A stretch of 64,000 nucleotides of DNA. It comes from Sacculina carcini (Eukaryota > Arthropoda > Thecostraca > Sacculinidae). Location: the NCBI GenBank assembly GCA_916048095.2, contig OU696573.1:6256918-6320917 (forward strand). Direction: 5' to 3'. Below, piece by piece: positions 22,336 through 31,417 of the stretch (within the stretch, counting starts at the first letter, position 1; the number at the start of each line of letters is the position of its first letter). Below the pieces are notes generated by a model. That model saw only the letters and a program-made list of their open reading frames with translations. It ran no database searches and had not been told where the DNA came from. The translations under genes were made by a program, and so were the position numbers.

Positions 22336-22804
22336 GTCAGTTGAACTGGAATGCCAGTCAAACACACACATTAAGACATACTAGTGATGTATTCGTGAAG
22401 TGTGTAAACACGTTTTTGTCGACATGTTGATGAGCTGCAGCATGTTGTGAATGATGAATTAAATAGCGTGCCTGTGTCTGAACTCACTGTGGCAAGTAAT
22501 TAATGAAACATATCATATTGGCTTCTATATTTGACCGTTTTCTTGTTGTTAATTATCACGCTTGGTACAATACATGATCGTAAACCGCCTAAATTTTGTT
22601 TGTATTAGGTCGTAAAAAATTGTTAGGCATTATAAAGCTTCTAAATGCAAGGTTTCATCTGAAACTTGGAGTATTTGTGAAAATAATGCACCGGCGTACG
22701 CATAATATCAACTAACAGTGCACCACAACACATACACACTGCACCGACGTAGGCCGAACGCTGTGACGTCATAAATTTGTGAAACGGCCTTGTATCTAGG
22801 TGGC
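22336..22804. other. spacer, unassigned
   Basis: No gene was seen. The phrase TGACGTCATAAATTTGTGAAACGGCC lies near 22765, close to the inverted-repeat element; its meaning is unknown. Confidence 0.4.
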
Positions 22805-23654
22805 ATTGGCACTACCCTATTTGCGCGTCGCTGCAAAGTGCGCGTAGCAAAATAGAGGCGGAGCTAACAGGCGCGCTCCGTCAAATGCGATACTAGCGTT
22901 ATCTGACAACGGAAAGTATAACTAACCTAACCAACATAACCTAACCTGACCTAACCTAGCCTTACCTAACCTAACCTAACCTAACAAACCTAGCCTAGCC
23001 TAACCAACCTAACCTAACCTAACCAACCTAACCTAACCAACCTAACCTAATCAACTTAACCTAACCAACCTAACCTAACCAACCTAACCTAACCAACCTA
23101 ACCTAACCTAACCTAACAACGAAAATGTATGTGTAATAATTCAATAATAAATATTACTTAGATATGTTTCTTAATCATCTTTGAAAAGTTTTTCTGCCGG
23201 AACGTATTTTTTGAATTAGTACATTGGAAAACATCGGAATCCCATTACAAAAAAATCTAGCTAAACCAGCAAATTTTTGGTTCGAAGTGAAGCAATGATT
23301 GTCTAAGATTTCATTAGCACTAAATTAAATCAATACACATATATTTCTATTTTACAGACTGTCTAAAACACACCAAAGAGCCTTAGAAATCATGTTTAGA
23401 AAAAAGCTCGAACGATCCTCTCAAAAAGCCAAAAACAATCTAGGCTACTTTGCGCCTTGAAATCCACTAAATTCTAAGCATCCCGCAGCTAAATTGAAGC
23501 GTTGCATTCATTCTCTGCAATGACGACTCACAAATCTTTCTTGCCACACTGAGCAGAGCCCCATTCCTCTCGGCGCGCCTGGGCTAATCCAGTGGGCGGA
23601 GCTTATTTAGCGTACGCTCACTTTGGAGCGACGCGCAAAACGTTGGGTCCCAAT
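22805..23654. mobile_element. inverted-repeat element (MITE-like, ~850 bp)
   Basis: The left end reads ATTGG...TTTGCGCGTCGCTGCAAAGTG and the right end, reverse-complemented, ATTGG...TTTGCGCGTCGCTCCAAAGTG, an imperfect inverted repeat of about 40 bp. No transposase is present. The interior carries the (CCTAA)n array. No target duplication could be fixed, so the superfamily is unknown. Confidence 0.5.
22917..23118. repeat. interstitial (CCTAA)n / (TTAGG)n array
   Basis: About 200 bases of CCTAA units, frequently extended to CCAACCTAA. The G-rich strand reads (TTAGG)n, the canonical telomere repeat of most insects and many other arthropods. It is degenerate and flanked by unique DNA, so it is interstitial, not a chromosome end. 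Confidence 0.9.
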
Positions 23655-23974
23655 ATCATGTGTATGAGTGTTTCCATTTGTGCACGTGCCAAGGGGAAGC
23701 GTGGCGGTACGGGAGGAGAGAGTGACTGACTTGCGTCTGGATTTTTATTTCTTAAATACGAGGATTCAAATAGACACCGGATATTTTATTTGAAATTAAG
23801 CATCAACTAAGTGTAAAATGCTTGTTGTTACATGTAGAAGTATAATTATGTATTCTCTGCAGCAGTTTATATACAATGCATAATAAAATACATAATATAT
23901 ACAATGATGTCAAAATGGGTTGTGGCTCCGTGTGCTTGCTTTTCATTGGGGGCGTTCCCAAATGAATCTTTGAG

Positions 23975-23996
23975 TAAAAAAGTTTGCCGACCCCTG
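23975..23996. other. orphan hAT-type terminus
   Basis: AGTTTGCCGACCCCTG at 23981-23996 is the reverse complement of CAGGGGTCGGCAAACT, a common hAT end. A matching left end was not found upstream, so only one end of a MITE appears to remain. Confidence 0.45.
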
Positions 23997-24509
23997 CTCT
24001 ATGCCATATTTAGATAACATATCTACAAATTATTTATGAAGGATTCAATATTTAATCAATTGTTTTCTTTCGAAAATCACCAGCTAATATGAAGAAAAAG
24101 CGGATCGCAGAAAATTTTGTACACGCCAGCGCCGAATGGCAAAATTTGTTGCCACTGAATTTTTCAGTTGAATACTTTTCAACAGAAACGCGATAAAATC
24201 AAAATAAATATATTTTAGAATGGCAAATCATTTTTCCATATTATCGTATAAAAACTATCAGCCAAATGATACTTTAATATGAATTGCGTGCCTTTTTGTA
24301 GCCCCGCTTTCAGCCACATTTTACGGCGACTGATTTAAACCGTGTTTGTGAAATCTGTACAGTTCGAAACGTGACTTTTTCTACCTTGATGTGTTCCCAA
24401 CATTCCCCTTAAACAAACACCAAAATATACTGGCACCTATTTGTAGCTTTCGCAACTAGCATACGCCAATCAGGACGCATCTTCTCCCTGGCAACATTTG
24501 TTGTCACTG

Positions 24510-24537
24510 GGCGTTAATGGGTTGACCCATTAACGCC
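24510..24537. repeat. palindrome formed by two piggyBac-type ends
   Basis: Perfect 13-bp inverted repeat GGCGTTAATGGGT / ACCCATTAACGCC with a 2-base spacer. The same end sequence occurs at 45874-45893 (TTGGCGTTAATGAG), immediately next to TTAA at the border of the piggyBac element. Read that way, the centre TTGA is a mutated TTAA shared by two elements that meet end to end. Confidence 0.5.
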
Positions 24538-24732
24538 GAGTGGTAAATTTATCATATTCTTTATCAGCGCAAATACATGTATGAAATATGGAATTGATTT
24601 AATTTGTTAAAATCCAGCCACCATATGCTTAGTACAGTTCGAAAATCTGTCTACCCGCTGTTTCGTCGCGCGGACACGGTATCAATACACCGCGCAGCTG
24701 CTGCATAACGGCCACCATTGGCGTACATCCTG

Positions 24733-24807
24733 GGGTGTATTATACACCGTGTATATATTCACCACAACAAATTCGTTGGGGGGTATGAATATGCAATTAT
24801 ACCCCCG
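24733..24807. repeat. two small hairpins
   Basis: GTGTA-tta-TACAC near 24735 and GGGGGTAT...ATACCCCC (8-bp stem, 12-base loop) near 24779-24806. No function can be assigned. Confidence 0.4.
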
Positions 24808-25603
24808 AGAATCCCGCTGGGCTCAGTTCATTTGATATATTACCATCAAAACCAGCATAGCAAAATATGGTAATACACGAAAAATGTAAAAAATTACAAG
24901 TATGTAAAAATTATACTTACCAAACTATAATTTTCATTGAGGTATGTGTGTTGTAATTGAATAGGCTGAAAATTGTTGAGATTGAGGATAACATGATTGA
25001 TGATTGAGGATAACATGAGGATGACATGCAATTGATCAACTGCAAATGCAATTGATCAACTGAGGCAACTTTAAACACTTACTTACTAACTTACTAAACG
25101 CAACTTTAAACAACTTTAATGCATGATGGCTGTTGTCCCCCAGAGTCTCAACACAAATACACGCCATTGACGGTCACAGCTCAAGAACTCAATATTTACG
25201 AAGCATTGGGTATCATGATTACATCAACTGCCTGTTGTATTAATACAATCCACATCGTTTAAGACAGATTTGAATCACTGGAAAAATGTTAATACTGATA
25301 CTTAATACTATGTCAATTTCGTCCTTCTTTATACGCCGTTTCGTCAGGGCACACAGAGAAAGTCTCACATCTAATTTCGGTGTATGTTTCATCATCGATT
25401 GATACAGTGACCGCACTTTTGTACATCACATATAGAGAAAACTGTGTAGTATACCAGCAATGCTTGATCTTCCAAATATTGCAAAATGAATTATGTTTCA
25501 CCCATGATAAATTTACACTTTTCGACAGACATCTTGCTATCCGTTTTGGTCCGATCGGTGAGCTTACGCATAGAAGACCTCCTGGCTCCAACAATGCTTC
25601 GTT

Positions 25604-26229
25604 CTACTCCTTAATTAATGAGTTGCTGATGTACAGCTGTCTCTGCACATGGTCTTGTTGCCACGGCATCCCGCTGCGGCGATAAAAAGTGTTTTTAATG
25701 AGCGCTACACGCGGGTGTCGGTTATGAACGGGACGCTCGTGAAGTCCCCAACCATACTGCCACGATGCACATAAGGGGTACGAGTATTTCGCCTCCGGAG
25801 GAAGCTGGCGCCGTGTGCGCAGATATTCTGCTGTGCCATGACCGTTGCACGAGTGGCCGGTGAAGATAAGCTGTTGAGTGGCCTCATCCGGCGAAAGCAT
25901 GTCGGGTACAATCGACTCTTGTTTATCATCATTTGATGACAGCGAAGGCAGTGGTCTCTGCTCCGGACGACGGCGACGATATAGATTACACTCACCGCTG
26001 ACGTAGGCCACGTCAGGATGTCGTATACCCGTCAATTTATGGCCCACATGGAATCGTTGATCATCCACTTTAATTTGATGTAATGTGGGATTATTTAGCA
26101 AGCGCTGGAAGTCGCGATCGTATTTGTGGGACCATCTAAGCCGCGCCTCTCTTTCATTTTCTATTATCTTTTTCCAGAAGTTTTGCCAGCTAACTTCAAA
26201 ATTTATTTTACGCGACATCTCCAATAATC
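25604..26229 (-). CDS. candidate host gene, 204-aa protein (unrecognised)
   Basis: Open from ATG at 26218 to the stop at 25604. The protein starts MSRKINFEVSWQNFWKK and has balanced composition and no transposon motif. Charged N-terminal half (EREARLRWSHKYDRDFQRLL), a basic RRRRPEQ patch near residue 82, an acidic/serine middle, and near residues 144-157 AKYSYPLCASWQYGWG. A YP...S..YGW block near the C-terminus is reminiscent of small ciliary microtubule-inner proteins, but no family can be named with confidence. A good acceptor (TTTTCATTTCCAACAG) ends at 26230, 11 bases before the ATG, so this looks like exon 2. The longer frame reaching upstream runs through the predicted intron and has no ATG start, so it was not used. 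Confidence 0.55.
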
Positions 26230-26335
26230 CTGTTGGAAATGAAAACGTGATCAGAATCAGTTCACACAAAACAGACACTACCTTCAAAACATACTTATAT
26301 ACAGTTTGACGTTTTACAAGAAAATCACAACTCAC

Positions 26336-26403
26336 GTTGATATTCGCCAACGCGTCTCTTGTTTGTTGAAATAATCGTCATTAAAGTAGAATCTGAACGG
26401 CAT
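26336..26403 (-). other. likely upstream exon of the 25.6-kb gene
   Basis: A strong donor (ATCAAC|GTGAGTTG) ends a 68-base open stretch beginning ATG-CCG at 26403 (MPFRFYFNDDYFNKQ). The implied intron is 106 bases. Joined to exon 2 it is one base out of frame with the 204-aa frame and soon stops, so either translation starts at the exon 2 ATG and this is 5' UTR with an upstream ORF, or a different donor is used. Confidence 0.35.
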
Positions 26404-26409
26404 TGTCGA

Positions 26410-27550
26410 AACGTTTAGAGAATCTGGTGGAGATGAAAGTGGGAGTTCTGACTCTTCTGGTAACATTTAGACACAATCCAATTATGTAAAACTAGATTTT
26501 GTGTAAATCTTATTTTTTATTAATTATAACTTTCCGAGTTCCGATTTCAACACAACCCTTTAGAGCCACAATATATGATAAATCATGAGAAAACAACGCT
26601 TTATTGCATCGACAAACTGTCACGTTCAAATCAATAACAGCGCATTGTTCAAACTCATTCGTATTCAGCGTGTTCTAAATTCAATGTGTTCTCATGCCCA
26701 GAAAACCAAGAACTGAAGAATTTATGATAGAGGGATGTAAAGCGTGGCATGTAAATATCCAAGCACACCGGAGCACATTCAATCATATTAACATCATTGA
26801 TATTGTGTGAATCACGCTTGAATCAGGTATTGCTCCAAATTGGTTGTGATTTATGGAGATTAAACACCGAATCCAGTGTGATCATGCTCGAATTTATTGA
26901 TCACCGCACGGTTTGTCGCTCAGAGCTGTTCGTCCGTCGAGTCTTGAAGAAAAACAAAATTTTAAACTTGTGCTGAATGTTATGAGTGATTTTGCGGTGT
27001 TGACTCTGAGATTATTATTGGGTGCTACAAACAATTGTCCGTCCGTTGACAATTGTCCGTTGTCCGTTGTCAAAAACAATAGTCCGTTGGTGGACTATTT
27101 GTAATGTGATGACACCGTATAAAGACTCCAGATGGAGAAATGTTTATTCTCATCCGTTGACTGATTCAGCTATGGATGTCAAGCCTTAGTTTATAGTGGA
27201 TTTCATTTGATGGTTGGATTGATAGATTTAAGACAGAAATACGGTCGGCCTGACTAGAGACATTTTGGCTGTGTATCACACAGCATATGCGCTCTGGGAG
27301 ATCACGAAGTATTGTGTCAGTGAGTTGGGAATGTCGTACATTATCACATAGGATAATATTTATTCATATTGATTTCATCAGGCAATATTGATTTGATCAC
27401 ATCAGGCAATATTGATTTGAAATATTTCACGTGTACCACGGAATATTATTTAATATGTTGCTGAACGTATCATCTTTCGTACATGTTACGCTGATATTTA
27501 ACATCCTCATCATCCAGTGATCGTATATGTTGCAGGTTATTGTTGTTTTG
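26410..27550. other. spacer, no gene seen
   Basis: AT-rich. Around 27030-27090 an imperfect tandem of GTCCGTTG and CAATTGTCCG words occurs. Nothing else recognised. Confidence 0.5.
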
Positions 27551-27949
27551 TTTTTTATTATTATTATTATTAATTACAGGCAAATCCAGTAGCATGGGAA
27601 GAGTGCAAGCACTATTACCACCCTAAGGTGGCCCCATGTACCGAAAGCGCCCAAAAGATTCAGAGAGAAAGGGAGTTCGAAGAGAAAAAAGTCTAGAAAG
27701 AGATTTGGAAAGAAAATAATAAAAAAATAACAATAAATAATAAACCATCATCCGATAACAATCCATAATGTCACTCCGCCCACGCTCCTCAATAAATAAT
27801 AACAATCAACAATAAATATGTGATTCAGTACATAACAGCCATCAATAAATAAGAATAAATATTAACAAATAAGTAATAAATAACAATCAAGAACAATACA
27901 TATGATTCAATAAGAAACATCCAACAATAAATATAAATATGATTCAATA

Positions 27950-28140
27950 AGTAACAACAACACAAATAAATATGATTCAATAAACAATAACACCAATAAA
28001 TATGATTCAATAAACAACAACAACAATAAATACGATTCAATAAACAGCAACAACAATAAATATGATTCAATAAACAACAACAACAATAAATATGACTCAA
28101 TAAACAGCAACAACAATAAATATGATTCAATAAACAACAA
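27950..28140. repeat. tandem words in LINE E 3' UTR
   Basis: Five to six imperfect units of about 35 bases (AATAAATATGATTCAATAAA plus CAACAACAAC). The truncated copy at 10158 lacks most of them. Confidence 0.75.
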
Positions 28141-28307
28141 CAGCCAAAAGTAAAAGTATAATTTAATAAATAACAACAACCAATAATAAATAGTAATAAA
28201 TAGAGAGTAAAATAGGAATACATATAAATAAATAGAAAATAAATAACAATAAGCATGAATAAATAACAATAAATATGAATAAATATACAATTAATAAGAC
28301 TCAACAG

Positions 28308-30392
28308 TCAATTCCGCTCTTTCAGTAGCATTTCATTTACTTTGGCCTTGAATTTGTTCAAATTGTTCTGCGAGAAAGCCTCCTCCTTCAACGTGTTCCA
28401 AGTAGACACAGTGGCCGGAAGAAAGCAACGTTGGAAGTGTTTTGTACGACAACGAATTGGAGCCATGCACTGGGAATGCTGTTTGGATGTAAACCGTGTG
28501 CTTCTTGCTGCCACGAAATCATCAGGAATTGACTTGCTCATCGGATGATGGTCGTTGTGCTTGATCTTGTACAGCATGCACACGCTGCTGACCTTTCGAC
28601 GATGGCAAAGATCACCAAGAACCAAGTCACCACAGAGGAACTTGCAAGTTCTAACAACTCTGTTGATGAGATTGAGGTGACAATCCGCAGCAGAAGACCA
28701 CACGGGGGCGCAGTACTCCAGAATTGGCAAAAGGAAACAGCGAAAACAATTTTTTGAGATTGTGCTGCTACCGAACATCCGATATGCCTTTCTTATAATT
28801 CCCAGTTTCCGCGATGCCGAACAAACTAGCTTCCGAATGTGACTCTCAAACGTCAGCTTTGAGTCTACATGTACTCCCAATATTTTGAGCTCATCACACA
28901 CGTTGAGTTGGGCGTCATTTATGAGGATAGCTCCATGTGAAGGCTGAACGGTACGTGACCTAGAAACCAACAAGCATTTAGATTTCGAAGTGTTCAGCAT
29001 CATATTCCACCTCTCACACCACTTCAGGACGCTGCTGAGATCGTCGTTGACCGTTTGACGCACCTGTGGTCTGTCCGAAGGAGATGAAATTACAGCCATC
29101 AAGGTGATATCATCAGCATATCCATATACAGGGTTGCGTGTGGTTGTGTACAGGTCAGCGGTGTAAATGTTGAACAAAATAGGACCCAACACACTTCCCT
29201 GCGGGACACCGGACACAATGCTCTGCCAGCCACTGTATGCTCCATCGATGGCAACACGTTGTACGCGATTGGATAGAAATTGATGCAAAACACTCAGCAA
29301 ACGGCCGCCGACTCCAATGTTTCTCAGTTTTTGCAACAAGCCCTGGTGGCTCACACGGTCAAATGCTGCCGAAAAATCCAACTGCACAATCCAGGCTTCA
29401 CTGCCTTTGTCTAGCACTTGCTGGAGCTCATGCGTGATAGTAAGCAGAGTGTCAGTCGTGCTGAGTTTTTTGCGGTATGCAAATTGGTTTTCCGACAGCA
29501 GATTGTTGCTCTCCAGGTACTTGGACAGTCTGGAAGATATCAAGTGCTCGAATATTTTGGACAGAATCGGCGTAATTGATATTGGCCGGTAGTTTGCAAC
29601 ATCAGCTGAATTGGTTCCTTTTGGTATGGGCGTGATATTCGCAACCCGCCAACATGATGGAAACGAACCAGTCTTCATCAAGCGCCTGAAAAGAGCACTG
29701 AGCTTCGGAGCTAGAGTATCTGCCGTGTTCTTGAAAAATAGCGGAAACATATTCAGAGGGTCTGTTCCTCCGTGGGCATCTAGGTCTTTCATGAGATTCG
29801 CCACTTCTTTTGATCGGAAGGCAATGCCTTTGATTTTCGGGGCCAGGACAGATGAATCGTCAGACGGAATGGACCCTTGACATTGCTTGGTATTGAAGTA
29901 ATCCATAAGCAACTCTGCCTTCTCTGTTGGGTTGATTTTGAGCTCACCGTTCGCTGAAAATAAAGGAGGGACAGACAGGTCATGTCCAAACACTGACGAT
30001 TTCAACGTTGACCACCATTTGTGGGCGTCATTGGCAGATGTTAGCTTTTCAGCAAGTTTCTTTGAGTGACGTGTTTCCGCTTCTGAATACACATGCTCAG
30101 CATGCCGTCTGGCCTCAGTGTAGACATTCCATGAATCGGCTGAGCGTGATTGGAGCCACTTGTGGTAAGCCTCCTGCTTGGATTCACGTGCGCTGCGACA
30201 TTCGTTGGTGAACCAGGCTTTGTCATCAGAGCGAAAACGTAGTTTTTTAGTAGGCACTCTCCTTGAGATGACATCGGTAATGTATTTGTTCAATGCATCG
30301 ATGGGGCATTCCTTCTGCTGCAGATTTGAAACTTTAATTGATTTCAATTCATCATTCACCTTCACCCAGTCAACATTGTTCTTCATGTGCAC
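28308..30392 (-). CDS. LINE E linker and reverse transcriptase ORF
   Basis: A 694-codon frame without internal stop. N-terminal linker (KAWFTNECRSARESKQEAYH, a conserved ahead-of-RT block), then RT: GGTDPLNMFP, WRVANITPIPKG, VANYRPISITPILSKIFEHL, ENQFAYRKKLSTTDTLL, IVQLDFSAAFDRVSHQGLL, SGVPQGSVLGPILFNIY, VYGYADDITLMA, KILGVHVDSKLTFESHI, LPILEYCAPVWSSAA and a C-terminal thumb. All catalytic residues (D in LDFSAAFD, YADD) are present. The first residue is at a GTG; the true start is lost with the endonuclease. The long open frame suggests a recent insertion. Product: target-primed reverse transcriptase. Confidence 0.85.
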   Translation of the reverse strand: MHMKNNVDWVKVNDELKSIKVSNLQQKECPIDALNKYITDVISRRVPTKKLRFRSDDKAWFTNECRSARESKQEAYHKWLQSRSADSWNVYTEARRHAEHVYSEAETRHSKKLAEKLTSANDAHKWWSTLKSSVFGHDLSVPPLFSANGELKINPTEKAELLMDYFNTKQCQGSIPSDDSSVLAPKIKGIAFRSKEVANLMKDLDAHGGTDPLNMFPLFFKNTADTLAPKLSALFRRLMKTGSFPSCWRVANITPIPKGTNSADVANYRPISITPILSKIFEHLISSRLSKYLESNNLLSENQFAYRKKLSTTDTLLTITHELQQVLDKGSEAWIVQLDFSAAFDRVSHQGLLQKLRNIGVGGRLLSVLHQFLSNRVQRVAIDGAYSGWQSIVSGVPQGSVLGPILFNIYTADLYTTTRNPVYGYADDITLMAVISSPSDRPQVRQTVNDDLSSVLKWCERWNMMLNTSKSKCLLVSRSRTVQPSHGAILINDAQLNVCDELKILGVHVDSKLTFESHIRKLVCSASRKLGIIRKAYRMFGSSTISKNCFRCFLLPILEYCAPVWSSAADCHLNLINRVVRTCKFLCGDLVLGDLCHRRKVSSVCMLYKIKHNDHHPMSKSIPDDFVAARSTRFTSKQHSQCMAPIRCRTKHFQRCFLPATVSTWNTLKEEAFSQNNLNKFKAKVNEMLLKERN

Positions 30393-30454
30393 GAGCCTTG
30401 AAATCGTGTAAGGAGAGGAAATCGTGTTATTCTCAAAAACATGATTGATTCAAT

Positions 30455-30857
30455 TCAAACATGATTGCGCGAAGTGAAACCATGTCATCCGAACTTTTTT
30501 AGTATTTGATAGAAATTGGTAGTCAAAGACTGATGTATTATAGTGATGTTGATAATATTGTTTTGCTTTGGCTTTAGCTGTGCAGAAGTGTATTAACTAT
30601 GATGAATTGTGTTTTGTTGGGAGCCAGCCTGCGATAGATAGGTTTCATGCAATATAATAACTGAGTGATTGCGGTGTTATGTTTGATTTCTTGTACTGCT
30701 CTCAGTATCGTAATTTAATATTAATTGCAAAAAAATTGTGTTCACCGCTGCAAATATTCTTCTTAACAATAATTGTTGTGGCAGAAACTCATCTACGATT
30801 AATTAGAAAGAAATTGAGGCAAAAACGATCCACATTTTCTCGTGTATAGCCGTTGCA
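30455..30857 (+). repeat. repeat R2, copy 2, left part
   Basis: Matches 21845-22240 over about 400 bases (GCGCGAAGTGAAACCAT, AGTGATGTTGATAATATTG, GATAGATAGGTTTCATGCAAT) with scattered differences. It stops at the LINE tail beginning near 30858 and continues at 35425 and 46084. Confidence 0.8.
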
Positions 30858-31412
30858 TGTTTGTGGTTTGTCTTCCGTCTTCCTCCGCGCACGCCAACTT
30901 CTCCCTACTTACATAAACTTGGCTGGCTTCCTGTTCAGGCTCGGATCAACTATAAACTGTGTTGTCTTATCTTTAAAATTATCCGCTCACCCCCCTCTCC
31001 TTCTTACCTCCGCTCTCTACTATCTGAACCTCAACACTCAGGTCGTCGTCTTCACTCTCTTCACCGTCCTCGAGCAGTTTTGGAGTCGCCTTGGTTGGCG
31101 AAAACTTTCTACTTCTTTGCTCCTCGTCTCTATAACTTCTTGCATTCTCGTATCCGGTCATCCCCTTCACTTCGATCCTTCTCTTCTGCATGCATGCACA
31201 TCTTCTTGAGTCTACCTCTCCCTGTTGAATGGTTTCGTGTTTTTCTCTTGTATATACGCCCGTTGAATTTTGTCTGTCATGCTTTTAGCTATTCTGACCA
31301 TTGTTTCACTTATTTTATAAGCATACATACTATATTATTTTTTATCTCATCCTGTCATCGCACCATTGTATATTTGGCGCTATGTTTAATGCATGCTGTT
31401 GTTGTTGTTGTT
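30858..31412 (+). mobile_element. CR1/L2 LINE tail (LINE A family), host of LINE F
   Basis: Thumb and C-terminus of the LINE A family (RLPPRTPTSPYLHKLGWLP, PSYLRSLLS, FFAPRLYNFLHSRI), then the 3' UTR with GGCGCTATG and (TTG)n at 31397-31412. A second (TTG)n run at 35404-35423 is best read as the other half of this tail, separated by LINE F. It is strongly 5'-truncated and inserted in repeat R2. Confidence 0.8.
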
Positions 31413-31417
31413 GTTCC

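Larger units (their letters stand above)
24000..25300. other. AT-rich low-copy region
   Basis: No gene recognised. It contains the palindrome at 24510, two hairpins at 24733-24807, and small tandem words near 25000-25110 (GCAATTGATCAACTG twice, CAACTTTAAACA twice). Confidence 0.5.
27556..30425 (-). mobile_element. LINE E, non-LTR retrotransposon
   Basis: Minus-strand LINE, 5'-truncated near 30425 (endonuclease missing), with an intact RT ORF (28308-30392), an AT-rich 3' UTR of about 750 bases with repeated AATAAATATGATTCAATAA words, and a (TAA)n tail shown on the plus strand as TTATTATTATTATTA at 27556. A 3' UTR-only copy lies at 10158-10545, so the family has been mobile. Clade not fixed; the RT resembles the CR1/Rex-type branch. 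Confidence 0.85.

Noticed and set aside
22917-23118. True telomere
   Set aside because: The array is short, degenerate and flanked on both sides by ordinary sequence and an inverted repeat.
25313-25685. Two overlapping ~95-codon frames next to the 25.6-kb gene
   Set aside because: No motif; they lie in what would be the 3' UTR of the candidate gene and mirror each other on opposite strands.
27825-28304. Tyr/Leu/Cys-rich frames resembling a membrane protein
   Set aside because: Translation of AT-rich tandem words in the LINE E 3' UTR.
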